DNA from: Candidatus Brocadia sp. WS118
GTDB lineage: Bacteria > Planctomycetota > Brocadiia > Brocadiales > Brocadiaceae
Direction of reading: 5' to 3'
DNA: 64,000 nucleotides
NCBI GenBank assembly: GCA_007618135.1
Contig: PHFX01000004.1
Span: 1-64,000, forward strand
The translations under genes were made by a program, and so were the position numbers. How positions within the stretch are numbered: position 1 is the first letter of the stretch; the number at the start of each line of letters is the position of its first letter. The notes beneath the pieces were generated by a model that worked only from the letters and a program-made list of their open reading frames with translations, had not been told where the DNA came from and searched no databases. Positions 1 through 7,628 of this stretch are shown here, in pieces.

Positions 1-224
1 TATGATTTGGATGGAAATATTTTAACCTTTTTCTGACTTGTTTATCGATCGTATTTACTTTATACATAATTTCCTTTGTCTTTTCTTCTTATTTGTTGAC
101 TACATTCTCGGACAACCTGCTAATGGGTGACCCCAATTCCCACCAATTCCCAACCTATTAATCTTCCTAACGCAAAACTCAGTGGACATGGGAATAACCA
201 TTGTCCAAAACCAAAGAGCGTTTA

Positions 225-560
225 TCAAGTGTTCGTTGTATTTCGTTGGTATGCCCTCTTTCTCATTTTGGTGCGGCCTGTAATACCCAAAATAGCTTCA
301 GGGTGTTTAGCGGCAACCCTTAATAGTACCCGGGCCGGTCCTTCAGGTTTTCGCCGGCCCTGTTCCCAGTTGCGGAGTGTGGCGACACTTATTCCCATAA
401 GAGAAGCGAATTTGTCCTGGGATAGGCCGTACTGTTCGCGTATCTTCCGTACTTCTGACTCAGGGAACTCGATGTTGCGCAAAGGTTTCGATTTTCCCTT
501 CATAATAGAGGCACCTTGCTTAACGCTTTCAAGTAATTCCTCAAATAGTTCTTTTTTCAT
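225..560 (-). CDS. XRE-family antitoxin (HigA/NadS-like)
   Basis: Likely antitoxin of a type II toxin-antitoxin pair, binding the toxin and repressing its own promoter. The 111-residue protein has a helix-turn-helix at about residues 40-75 (YGLSQDKFASLMGIS, then TLRNWEQGRRKPEGPA), the usual arrangement in HigA/NadS-type antitoxins. The ATG at 560 is preceded by AAGGAG at a good distance and overlaps the stop codon of the upstream toxin remnant, as in intact toxin-first operons. The toxin reading frame upstream is broken, so this may be an orphan antitoxin. The family is clear; the exact subfamily is an inference. Confidence 0.8.
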   Translation of the reverse strand: MKKELFEELLESVKQGASIMKGKSKPLRNIEFPESEVRKIREQYGLSQDKFASLMGISVATLRNWEQGRRKPEGPARVLLRVAAKHPEAILGITGRTKMRKRAYQRNTTNT

Positions 561-665
561 GTATACTCCTTTTCAATTACCTTTCTCAATTGTTTGAGTT
601 GTTCCGAGGTCAAGTCATCTTGCTCACTTTTTGGATATGCATAAAGGAGAAGAAGTGCGGAATCG
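557..665 (-). pseudogene. 3' fragment of RelE/HigB-like toxin
   Basis: The last 30 or so codons read LLLLYAYPKSEQDDLTSEQ followed by LKQLRKVIEKEY, the conserved C-terminus of the RelE/HigB-type toxins that precede NadS-like antitoxins. The stop overlaps the antitoxin ATG. Upstream of about 665 the toxin similarity ends abruptly and the sequence becomes part of an unrelated gene, so the N-terminal two thirds of the toxin are missing. What remains is too short to be an active RNase. The fragment boundary is approximate. Confidence 0.7.
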
Positions 666-797
666 TTGCAGTTGTGGGTGATGCAGGTAGCCGTTCGTGC
701 GACCCCTGAGCACCGCCTGCGCCAAGAGCCCTTCTCTCCACAAGGCAACGAGCCCGCGAGAGTCGAGGTATTTCGGATGCACCGACCAGAGACGCAT
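624..797 (-). pseudogene. 5' fragment of pyrimidine-dimer DNA glycosylase (Pyr_excise-like)
   Basis: A 57-codon frame starts at ATG 797 and begins MRLWSVHPKYLDSRGL, continuing with ALWREGLLAQAVL and HHPQLQRF. This is the N-terminus typical of the Pyr_excise family (T4 endonuclease V-like glycosylases, normally about 140-200 residues). Similarity ends near base 655, where the frame runs into the toxin remnant and stops at 624. The gene is therefore truncated and fused by recombination to the toxin tail. Family recognition rests on the N-terminal motif only. Confidence 0.6.
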
Positions 798-983
798 ATG
801 AACTCATCCCTCTATGATTCGTTTGCCCAACATGAAATATTCGTACCTATAATACGGTTACTGGTGACTTATTATACAGCTATTTGGGCATATAATAAAG
901 TTCACGAAATTTTGCCTTTGATATACATTAAATTACCAAACATTTCAATATCATTTATTTTTTCAAAGCTAAAATTAACTATT

Positions 984-1121
984 ATGCCAAAACGTAAATT
1001 ACTGGATCAGATACGTGACGCAATCCGGGTAAAGCATAATAGTATGAGGACCGAAGAAGCGTACGGATACTGGATTAAAAAATATCTCATGCCTTGCAAT
1101 CTCTGTTTTAACTTACTATAA
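984..1121 (+). pseudogene. N-terminal fragment of integron-type tyrosine integrase
   Basis: Frame from ATG 984 reads MPKRKLLDQIRDAIRVKHNS then MRTEEAYGYWIKKYL, the SAM-like N-terminal DNA-binding segment of IntI-type tyrosine recombinases. After about base 1092 the similarity stops (MPCNLCFNLL, stop). The catalytic R-H-R-Y domain is absent, so this is a remnant of about 45 codons out of a usual 300 or more. I saw no attC-like array next to it. It lies with other gene debris in the first 1.1 kb. Confidence 0.65.
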
Positions 1122-1190
1122 TGTATTCCGTTCTTCCGGAGGCTCCGTGTGCGGGGCTCAATAATCTGATTCAATGAGGGACCAGGCGAG

Positions 1191-2441
1191 ATGGAACAAA
1201 ACGATATTCTTTTCGAAACGGCGCTTGAACAATTTGATACGGTAGCTGAAATATTGCATTTAGAAGATGAAATCAGGGAGCGTATGAGGTTTCCCAAACG
1301 CTCCCTGATTGTCTCCGTGCCGGTCAGAATGGACAATGGCACGGTAAAGGTTTTTAAGGGCTATCGGGTGCAGCATGATATCACCTTAGGTCCTTCCAAA
1401 GGCGGTATCCGGTATCATCCGAATGTCGATCTCCACGAAGTCTCTGCGCTTGCTATGCTAATGACGTGGAAATGCGCCCTCATGCATATGCCATACGGGG
1501 GAGCAAAGGGTGGCGTTCAATGCAATCCGGAAGAAATGTCACAAAACGAACTTGAACGCATGACCCGGCGCTATACCACCGAAATTGTTCAAATCATAGG
1601 GCCGGATAAGGACATCCCGGCGCCTGATCTGTATACCAATTCCCAAACGATGGCCTGGATGATGGACACCTACAGCGTGCAGCAAGGGAATACCGTTCCG
1701 GGTGTCGTTACCGGCAAGCCTTTGTTGTTGGGCGGCTCGCTGGGAAGGGCAGAGGGCACAGGGCGTGGGGTTGCCTATATGGTGATGGAGGCAGCACGGG
1801 TTTTGTATAAAGAACTTCGTGGTTTGCGCGTAGCCATTCAGGGGATGGGAAATGTCGGTTCCGTGGCTGCCAGGCTCTTGTACGATCAGGGTTGTAATAT
1901 CGTGGCCGTGAGTGATGTTAGCGGTGGTGCATACAATCCGAAAGGTATTCTTCTTCCCTATCTCCTGCATCACATCAAAGAGCATAAACATGTTGTTGGA
2001 TTACGGGAAGCGGATGCGATTACCAATGAAGAGCTTTTTGAGCTGGATTGCGATGTGGTTATACCGGCAGCCATAGAGGGCCAGATTACCGAAACGAATG
2101 CGGATAAAATCAAAGCCAAAATTATCGTAGAAGGGGCGAACGGCCCGACAACACCCGAGGCTGATAAGATACTCTTCGATAAAAAAGCATTTTTAGTCCC
2201 GGACATCCTTGCCAATGCCGGTGGCGTGACGGTGTCGTATTTTGAATGGGTGCAGGATATTCAATATTATTTCTGGGGCGAAGATGACATTCAGAAAAAG
2301 CTCAAGGATGTCATGGTCGGCACGTTCAACCGGGTGCTTGCCCTTTCCAACAAACAAGGCGTCGATATGCGAACCGCCGCATTAATGCTGGGGATAGGGC
2401 GTGTGGCGGAAGCCAAGAAGCTGCGCGGATTATACCCTTAA
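1191..2441 (+). CDS. gdhA: Glu/Leu/Phe/Val dehydrogenase, probably glutamate dehydrogenase
   Basis: Catalyses reversible oxidative deamination of glutamate to 2-oxoglutarate and ammonium in the cytoplasm, linking ammonium to central carbon metabolism. The 416-residue length fits the hexameric bacterial/archaeal class. The N-terminal domain shows the substrate region GPSKGGIRYHP and the catalytic-lysine stretch PYGGAKGGV; PAPDLYT follows. The Rossmann dinucleotide motif is GMGNVGS near residue 220, and the C-terminal domain has ANAGGVTVSYFEW. An ATG at 1191 fits the family start, with only a weak purine-rich upstream sequence. The MFS gene follows after 18 bases, so the two are probably co-transcribed. 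Glutamate specificity rather than leucine or valine is inferred from overall resemblance. Confidence 0.93.
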   Translation: MEQNDILFETALEQFDTVAEILHLEDEIRERMRFPKRSLIVSVPVRMDNGTVKVFKGYRVQHDITLGPSKGGIRYHPNVDLHEVSALAMLMTWKCALMHMPYGGAKGGVQCNPEEMSQNELERMTRRYTTEIVQIIGPDKDIPAPDLYTNSQTMAWMMDTYSVQQGNTVPGVVTGKPLLLGGSLGRAEGTGRGVAYMVMEAARVLYKELRGLRVAIQGMGNVGSVAARLLYDQGCNIVAVSDVSGGAYNPKGILLPYLLHHIKEHKHVVGLREADAITNEELFELDCDVVIPAAIEGQITETNADKIKAKIIVEGANGPTTPEADKILFDKKAFLVPDILANAGGVTVSYFEWVQDIQYYFWGEDDIQKKLKDVMVGTFNRVLALSNKQGVDMRTAALMLGIGRVAEAKKLRGLYP

Positions 2442-2459
2442 CGGGAATATTAGGTTTTC

Positions 2460-3725
2460 ATGGAAGCGCATCTGAGCAAGCAGCAGGAAAGAAGTGCGGT
2501 CAAAAAAAGTCTGAGGTACTCTGTCAAGGATGGAGTGGCATTTGCCGCAACGACCGGGTTTGGTGACAACTACATCAATCCCTTTGCCGTAGCCCTGGGC
2601 GCAAGCGCTTTCCAGATCGGTTTATTAAGTGCTGCATCCCAATTCTTTCCCTCACTGGCGCAACTCAAGGTTGCCGATCTTGCCGAACGATTTGGCAGCC
2701 GCAAGAAGGTGATCGTACGGTCTGTCTTCATCCACGCCTTTATGTTGCTTCCGATGGCGATGATCCCCTGTCTACCAGAGTTCGTGCGGGTGTATGCCCT
2801 CATTGGCTTTTGCACCTTATACGTCTCGTTTGCTTCTTTTGCCGGTCCTGCATGGGGGTCACTTATGGCGAACCTCGTTCCTGAAAGAAAAAGGGGTGCG
2901 TTTTTCAGCAGGCGTGGGCGACTGATTAGCCTGGTTACGGTTGTCAGCTCCTTTATTGCCGGATACCTGCTGCAATTTTTTAAGAAACAGGCCCTGTTCG
3001 GTTTTACGGTCATATTTCTTATTGCCATGATTTCACGGTACACCTCATGGTATTTCCTGTACAGGATGTATGAACCTCCCCTGGAGGTAAAGCGTGAACA
3101 CTATTTCTCGACGGGAGAATTTTTACGGAGGTTAAACACCGGCAATTTCGGGAAATTTGTGATCTTTCACAGTTGTTTTAGTTTTGCCGTATTTATCGCC
3201 TCCCCGTTCTTTCCCGTATTCATGCTCAGAGATTTGGGTTTTTCCTACATTACCTACACCATCGTTACCACCACTGTGCCCCTGGCGAGCATTTTGGCGG
3301 TGAGTTATTGGGGGCGTCGCGCTGATGCTCTGGGGAATCGGCAGATTATCCGGGTATGCAGTATTGTTATATCGGTTTTACCTGCCATGTGGCTGATTTC
3401 CCAGCAGGTGTATTTTCTGATTATCATACAAACCCTGGCGGGCATATTCTGGGCAGGTTTTAATCTCTGTTCCTCCAATTTTATCTACGACTCGGTGATC
3501 CCTGAAAAACGCACCCGCTGCATCGCCTATTTTAACACCTTTAATGGTTTCTCGATTTGTGCCGGCAATCTGCTCGGCGGTTTTCTTGCGACCCACATTC
3601 CTCCGCTCCTTGGGTATCAGTTGGTTGCCCTGTTTGCACTCTCATCATTTCTGAGGATTATAGCGTCAACCCTTTTGCTGAAGCGGGTAAAAGAGATAAG
3701 GAAACTTGACGTCCGTGTAGCGTAA
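2460..3725 (+). CDS. MFS transporter
   Basis: A 421-residue integral inner-membrane protein with about twelve hydrophobic segments, consistent with the major facilitator superfamily. A charged loop between the first segments (ADLAERFGSRKKVIVRS) resembles the MFS loop 2-3 motif, and a second cytoplasmic loop has GRRADALGNRQIIR. The substrate cannot be told from sequence. It starts 18 bases after gdhA on the same strand, so co-expression is likely. The last hydrophobic segment is followed by a short basic tail. Confidence 0.85.
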   Translation: MEAHLSKQQERSAVKKSLRYSVKDGVAFAATTGFGDNYINPFAVALGASAFQIGLLSAASQFFPSLAQLKVADLAERFGSRKKVIVRSVFIHAFMLLPMAMIPCLPEFVRVYALIGFCTLYVSFASFAGPAWGSLMANLVPERKRGAFFSRRGRLISLVTVVSSFIAGYLLQFFKKQALFGFTVIFLIAMISRYTSWYFLYRMYEPPLEVKREHYFSTGEFLRRLNTGNFGKFVIFHSCFSFAVFIASPFFPVFMLRDLGFSYITYTIVTTTVPLASILAVSYWGRRADALGNRQIIRVCSIVISVLPAMWLISQQVYFLIIIQTLAGIFWAGFNLCSSNFIYDSVIPEKRTRCIAYFNTFNGFSICAGNLLGGFLATHIPPLLGYQLVALFALSSFLRIIASTLLLKRVKEIRKLDVRVA

Positions 3726-3792
3726 TGCCTGAGGTGGGCAGGATACGGTAAACTGATGCAGCAGAGCCGCAACCAGTACTCTCTCTTGGTAG

Positions 3793-3812
3793 GACAAGCG
3801 CCCCCGCTTGTC
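3793..3812. repeat. Perfect hairpin GACAAGCG/CGCTTGTC
   Basis: Arms GACAAGCG (3793-3800) and CGCTTGTC (3805-3812) enclose CCCC. There is no T-tract after either side, so it is not an obvious terminator. It resembles the other short GC-rich palindromes in this window and probably belongs to a REP-like intergenic family. Confidence 0.6.
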
Positions 3813-3901
3813 ATTATGATGTCAACCGAGGACGGTTGACCTATCTTATGGAATAAAGGGGTGTATAAGTTTACCGTGACACATCCACCGACCTATGTAG
3901 G

Positions 3902-3918
3902 GCGACCAGCCTGGTCGC
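3902..3918. repeat. Perfect hairpin GCGACCA/TGGTCGC
   Basis: Seven-base arms around GCC, lying 90 bases after the hairpin at 3793 in the same gap between convergent genes. A REP-like palindrome is the best guess. No transposase is attached to it. Confidence 0.55.
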
Positions 3919-3971
3919 TTTACAATGAGGGGAGATTAAAGTTACTGTCGAAGGCAGCCTAATTCATCTGG

Positions 3972-5462
3972 CTAACGGCGTCGTGATCCGCCAAGGATAC
4001 CGCCTAACACGCCGCGTAAGATCTGACGGCCGATCTGGCTGCCGACGGTGCGTGCAGCCTGCTTGGCCATAGTTTCCGCCAGGCCCTGGCGGCGCTTCGT
4101 GCCCCACAATAAGTCCCTCAGAAGTCCACCCCCTTCAGACGGCTGACCTGTCTGGGTTTGACCCGACCGAGCCGCGGACGCGGTTGCTGAAGCGGTTCTC
4201 CGGCTCAGGATCTCATAAGCCGACTCGCGGTTTACACGGGCGTCGTATTTGAGACCTACAGGGCTGCGCGCCCGCACTGCCGAGCGCTCCTCATGCGTGA
4301 TTGCCCCCATACGGCAGCGTGGCGGACAAATCAGCGTGCGTTCTACAGGCATGGGCACGCCTTTCTCCTGGAGGGTGGACACCAGGGCCTCGCCGACACC
4401 GAGCTGGGAAATGGCATCGGCAACGTTAAGCCTGGGGTTGACAGCGAAGGTTTCCGCTGCGGTGCGTACCGCCTTTTGGTCGCGCGGGGTATAGGCGCGC
4501 AGTGCGTGCTGGATGCGGTTTCCGAGCTGGCCTAGGATCTCATTCGGCACGTCGTCCGGAAACTGCGAGCAGAAGTACACGCCCACGCCCTTCGACCTGA
4601 TGATCCGCACGACCTGTTCCACCTGCTGGCGCAGCGCAGTCGGGGCATCGTCAAACAATAAGTGGGCCTCGTCGAAAAAGAACACCAGCCGGGGCTTGTC
4701 GGGGTCTCCCACCTCGGGCAGGTTCTCGAACAGCTCCGACAACAGCCATAGCAGGAAGCTCGAATACAGTCGTGGTTTCAGGATGAGCTGGTCGGCGGCA
4801 AGGATATTGATGATACCGCGGCCGCTGAGATCGGTGTGCAGCAGGTCGACGAGTTCCAGCGCCGGTTCGCCGAATAAGCACTCCCCGCCTTCCCGCTCCA
4901 GCGTCAGGAGTGAGCGTTGAACGGCAGCAATGGACTGTGTGCTGACCAGGCCGTACTGCGTTGTGATCTCCTGGCGATTGTCTGCGATAAATCCCAGGAG
5001 GGCGCGCAGATCATCGAGGTCAAGCAGTAGCAGGGTTTGGTCGTCCGCCAGTTTAAAGGCGATATCGAGCATCCCCGACTGGGTATCGTTGAGTTCGAGG
5101 ATCCGGCCAAGCAGGGTCGGACCGATCTCGCTGACCGTCGTACGTACCGGATGGCCTGCTTTACCGTATAAGTCCCAGAACACCACCGGGCTGGGCCCGT
5201 TGGCATAGTCCTTGATGCCGATCTGTGCAACGCGCTGTTGTATCTTCTCGTTGGTGGTACCGGCCAGCGCCAGGCCGGCGACATCACCCTTTACATCGGC
5301 TATGAACACCGGCACGCCCAGACGCGAGAAGCCTTCCGCCAGGACGAGCAGGGAAATGGTCTTGCCGGTGCCGGTGGCGCCAGCGATCAGCCCATGACGG
5401 TTAGCGTATTTGGCGAGCAAGTGGACGTGCTGCTCGCCCTTGCCGATGAGTATCTCGTTCAC
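3972..5462 (-). CDS. HerA-like ATPase of the DUF853 family
   Basis: A P-loop ATPase of the HerA/FtsK-like class (DUF853, YjgR-type), of uncertain cellular role. The 496-residue protein has Walker A GATGTGKT at residues 28-35 and Walker B LVFFFDEAHLLF in the middle, followed by the family's VRIIRSKGVGVYFCSQFPDD stretch. The C-terminus is rich in Gly, Arg and Gln, ending RGVLGGILGGSRRR. The ATG at 5462 follows AGGAGG. The coding sequence is visibly richer in G and C than genes on either side, with many third-position G/C, which suggests acquisition from a high-GC proteobacterium. It is convergent with the MFS gene. Confidence 0.9.
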   Translation of the reverse strand: MNEILIGKGEQHVHLLAKYANRHGLIAGATGTGKTISLLVLAEGFSRLGVPVFIADVKGDVAGLALAGTTNEKIQQRVAQIGIKDYANGPSPVVFWDLYGKAGHPVRTTVSEIGPTLLGRILELNDTQSGMLDIAFKLADDQTLLLLDLDDLRALLGFIADNRQEITTQYGLVSTQSIAAVQRSLLTLEREGGECLFGEPALELVDLLHTDLSGRGIINILAADQLILKPRLYSSFLLWLLSELFENLPEVGDPDKPRLVFFFDEAHLLFDDAPTALRQQVEQVVRIIRSKGVGVYFCSQFPDDVPNEILGQLGNRIQHALRAYTPRDQKAVRTAAETFAVNPRLNVADAISQLGVGEALVSTLQEKGVPMPVERTLICPPRCRMGAITHEERSAVRARSPVGLKYDARVNRESAYEILSRRTASATASAARSGQTQTGQPSEGGGLLRDLLWGTKRRQGLAETMAKQAARTVGSQIGRQILRGVLGGILGGSRRR

Positions 5463-5502
5463 GTACGACCTCCTTATGGAAAAATGCGATTAATATCTTC
5501 TT

Positions 5503-5534
5503 AAGACGGCGAGGCGGAGTCCTCGAACCGTCTT
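5503..5534. repeat. Long hairpin between Cdd1-like and DUF853 genes
   Basis: Arms AAGACGG plus CGAGG (5503-5514) pair with CCTCG (5521-5525) and CCGTCTT (5528-5534), with a two-base bulge and a six-base loop. It has no following T-run on the minus strand, so it is more likely a palindromic repeat or a leader structure than a terminator. Confidence 0.6.
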
Positions 5535-5596
5535 GTGCAGGCTCCAGTCGTCTCTCAACGTAGTATATGCGTAATCGTATGCCTTTTGCCCTTCCA

Positions 5597-5860
5597 TCAT
5601 TCCTTGTCCTTCCAGTTCCACCACTTCAATTTGTCTGGATCATGCTCTTTATGGCTGGCGTAGTAGACTGCTGTCCTGAATACATAAAGAACGCATTTAT
5701 CAACGTGTGCCCCAGCGGTTTTTTCGAGGAGTTTGTAAAGTCGTTCAGGATTCCTGTCCTTCAGGTCGCGAACCTGGTGAATGCCGATGGATTTCAATGC
5801 CTGTGCCATCTTGATGCCGACACCTGGAATTGATGCCAGGGATTCCGGTCGTTTCTTCAT
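5597..5860 (-). CDS. Cdd1-like helix-hairpin-helix protein
   Basis: Small protein of the Cdd1 / 'pathogenicity locus' family, built around a helix-hairpin-helix (SIPGVGIKMAQALKSIGI near residues 10-27) of the type that contacts DNA non-specifically, then VRDLKDRNPERLYKLLEK. Its actual role is not established. An in-frame ATG at 5899 would add 13 residues, but the ATG at 5860 has AAAGGGA just upstream and matches the usual start of the family (MKKRPESLASIPGVG). The protein is then 87 residues. It lies upstream of the DUF853 gene on the same strand, separated by a hairpin. Confidence 0.75.
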   Translation of the reverse strand: MKKRPESLASIPGVGIKMAQALKSIGIHQVRDLKDRNPERLYKLLEKTAGAHVDKCVLYVFRTAVYYASHKEHDPDKLKWWNWKDKE

Positions 5861-5912
5861 GTCCCTTTGTTCTTTTCGAAACTTAACGCTCCGCTTCATT
5901 CGCTTTAGCAGG

Positions 5913-5935
5913 TATGGTGGGCATCGCCCACCATA
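5913..5935. repeat. REP-like palindrome 1
   Basis: Perfect ten-base arms, TATGGTGGGC and GCCCACCATA, around ATC. One of three similar palindromes just ahead of a REP-associated transposase remnant. Confidence 0.7.
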
Positions 5936-5990
5936 AACAAACTATTCCGATCCATTTTTATGCAACATCCACCCCGATTGTTCAATGTAT

Positions 5991-6009
5991 GGGTAGGCGA
6001 TGCCTACCC
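5991..6009. repeat. REP-like palindrome 2
   Basis: Perfect eight-base arms, GGGTAGGC and GCCTACCC, around GAT. The arm sequence and three-base loop resemble palindrome 1 at 5913. Confidence 0.7.
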
Positions 6010-6179
6010 TACTTTGGTTTGCGAGTCAAGGAATCGATCTGCAAAAATTTGTTTGACTATCAACCTCTCTTTTCCTTGGGTTTTCCAGGCACCATGGGAA
6101 TGTCTTGTCTACCAGAGAATTGAATGAGAAAGGTTTCTCCGTAGATGGCAGTGTATGCCAGTTCGACAGCATAGTGAGA

Positions 6180-6209
6180 GAGTGCGTATCTAAGCCTGAA
6201 TACGCACTC
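6180..6209. repeat. Inverted repeat GAGTGCGTAT
   Basis: Ten-base perfect arms (6180-6189 and 6200-6209) with a ten-base loop, in the gene-free stretch between REP-like palindromes. Its function is unknown; neither side has a T-run. Confidence 0.55.
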
Positions 6210-6303
6210 TGGTGTTTGTTCTCTTTTATAACTTCAACAAGATAGAATTCCTCTCCAGGGGACATCGCGGGTGGATATGACCTAAAAGCAACCCAGCAGG
6301 TAG

Positions 6304-6321
6304 GGCAGGGCATTGCCTGCC
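6304..6321. repeat. REP-like palindrome 3
   Basis: Arms GGCAGG and CCTGCC around GCATTG, eight bases beyond the 3' end of the REP-associated transposase remnant. Such placement is typical for repeats mobilised by this transposase class. Confidence 0.6.
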
Positions 6322-6329
6322 GAAAAACA

Positions 6330-6641
6330 TCATTCACCGAAATCCGTATCGGTTGTTTCATCCATCTCATCTCCGCCCCAACCTGGCGGATACAATCCAT
6401 TTTTCACATACCGGTGAAATGTTGAATACGGCCAGTCCTTAACACGTTTTATCAATCCATGCTTTACCGGGTTAAAATGGAGATAATCTATGTGTCTTCC
6501 AAAGTCATTCTCATCACGAATCATATGTTCCCAAAAACGCCGTTGCCAGAGCGTTGCTTCGCGGCATTTCCGTTTTGAATTAGTCATCCATTCGTCACGG
6601 TGAAACAGGTTTTTAGCTCTTTTTGAAAAACACCTTTCTCT
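6330..6641 (-). pseudogene. C-terminal remnant of REP-associated tyrosine transposase (RAYT, IS200-like)
   Basis: The open frame (103 codons, in-frame stop just upstream) reads LWQRRFWEHMIRDENDFGRH, then IDYLHFNPVKHGL and DWPYSTFHRYVKNGLYPPGW. These are hallmarks of the C-terminal half of RAYT/Y1 transposases, including the usual helix with HFNPVKHGL. The N-terminal half with the catalytic HUH motif and the tyrosine is missing, since a TAA precedes codon 1 of the similarity. It is therefore a decayed copy of a family that is normally about 150-250 residues. Three REP-like palindromes flank its 3' side, as expected for this element type. Confidence 0.75.
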
Positions 6642-6700
6642 TTAGGCGCATACCTGCGGACATTCACACGCAATAAAACAAATCCGCTCTGCGGTAAAAA

Positions 6701-6868
6701 AGCCCGAAGGGCTGAAATGATTATAGAACCATGGATAGACAAAATACACAACCCTGAAGGGGTGAAATAACATTACCATGACATCGACATAAAAAACCAA
6801 TATCACCCCTACGGGGTTAACAGGAGAAAATACATCAATTGGCTATAATCATGACATCCTTTCAGGAT
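6701..6868. repeat. Four-unit degenerate repeat cluster with conserved TGAAAT..ATTATAG tail
   Basis: Units at 6701-6728 (AGCCCGAAGGGCTGAAAT plus TTATAG) and 6750-6775 (AACCCTGAAGGGGTGAAAT) are direct. Units at 6802-6818 and 6843-6868 are inverted; the last, read on the minus strand, is AATCCTGAAAGG followed by ATGATTATAG. Each unit is a short hairpin (CCC..GGG) with an A/T-rich tail. The rest of the gene-free stretch 6642-7127 shows nothing else I recognise. Confidence 0.6.
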
Positions 6869-7127
6869 TTGGAAATTACAAAGACATGTTTTGAATCTGT
6901 CTTTCCTTGTTATACGCCAAGATACCGCCAGCAAAACACGGCTTTCTCTTGAGATTTTCAAAAAAACTAAATTGTTACGAAAGTTCTTATATAAATTAGC
7001 GATAATATAGCAAAAATTAAATAGATGTCCAAACCCAAATTGCAGGATCTGCATGGTCGCACGTAGACGTTCTATGTAAAGAGTAGTGTGGGTTAAGTTC
7101 GGCGGCTGAATCAGCTATTTCGGCTGC

Positions 7128-7628
7128 TTACGCATGCTTTTCGCGGTCTTTGGCACAATCGCTTACCTTGCCCTTGATGAGTCCGATGGTGTGGGGTATG
7201 ACGGGGAGGACAACGGCCAGGTTTTCTGCGACGCCCTTGGGACTGCCCGGGAGGTTGATGATGAGGGTTTGCTGGTAAATGCCGGCAATGGCCCGTGAGC
7301 CCATGGCACGGGGGGTGTGTTTGAGTCCCTCCATGCGCATGGCCTCTCCAAAGCCGGGTAATTCCTTCTCGATGACTGCCCGTGTTGCCTCAGGGGTAAC
7401 ATCTCTGGGGCCTACGCCCGTTCCGCCTGTGGTGACGATGAGGTCTGCCTTTCCGGCGTATTCGAAGAGTTTTTTTGTGATCAGGTCCTTTTCGTCAGGG
7501 ATGACTTCGTAGTCCGTGATTGTGGCGCCGATGCCCGCAAGCATATTACGGATCACCTCGCCGCTCTTGTCCTCGCGTTCGCCCCGTGAGCCCTTGTCGC
7601 TTAACGTTAGAATAGCCGCACGTATCAT
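7128..7628 (-). CDS. mogA: MogA/MoaB family molybdopterin adenylyltransferase
   Basis: Cytoplasmic protein of molybdenum cofactor synthesis. The family binds molybdopterin and adenylates it before metal insertion. The 166-residue length is right for a stand-alone MogA/MoaB domain. Visible motifs are LTLSDKGSRGEREDKSG at the N-terminus, the loop TTGGTGVGPRDVTPEAT and the PGSPKGVAENL segment near the end. The ATG at 7628 overlaps the stop of the MOSC gene by four bases (ATGA), so translation is coupled. The pairing suits the cell's need for cofactor in NxrA. Whether it acts as MogA or MoaB cannot be separated by eye. Confidence 0.88.
   Translation of the reverse strand: MIRAAILTLSDKGSRGEREDKSGEVIRNMLAGIGATITDYEVIPDEKDLITKKLFEYAGKADLIVTTGGTGVGPRDVTPEATRAVIEKELPGFGEAMRMEGLKHTPRAMGSRAIAGIYQQTLIINLPGSPKGVAENLAVVLPVIPHTIGLIKGKVSDCAKDREKHA

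Noticed and set aside
127-597. Open frame of 156 codons on the plus strand
   Set aside because: It lies antisense to the helix-turn-helix antitoxin, has no family resemblance and no ribosome binding site.
1007-1342. Minus-strand frame of 111 codons over the integrase remnant and gdhA start
   Set aside because: Shadow of gdhA and the integrase fragment in another frame; no motif or start signal.
6026-6400. Minus-strand frame of 124 codons between the REP-like palindromes
   Set aside because: It runs through repeats and over the transposase remnant and reads as no known protein.
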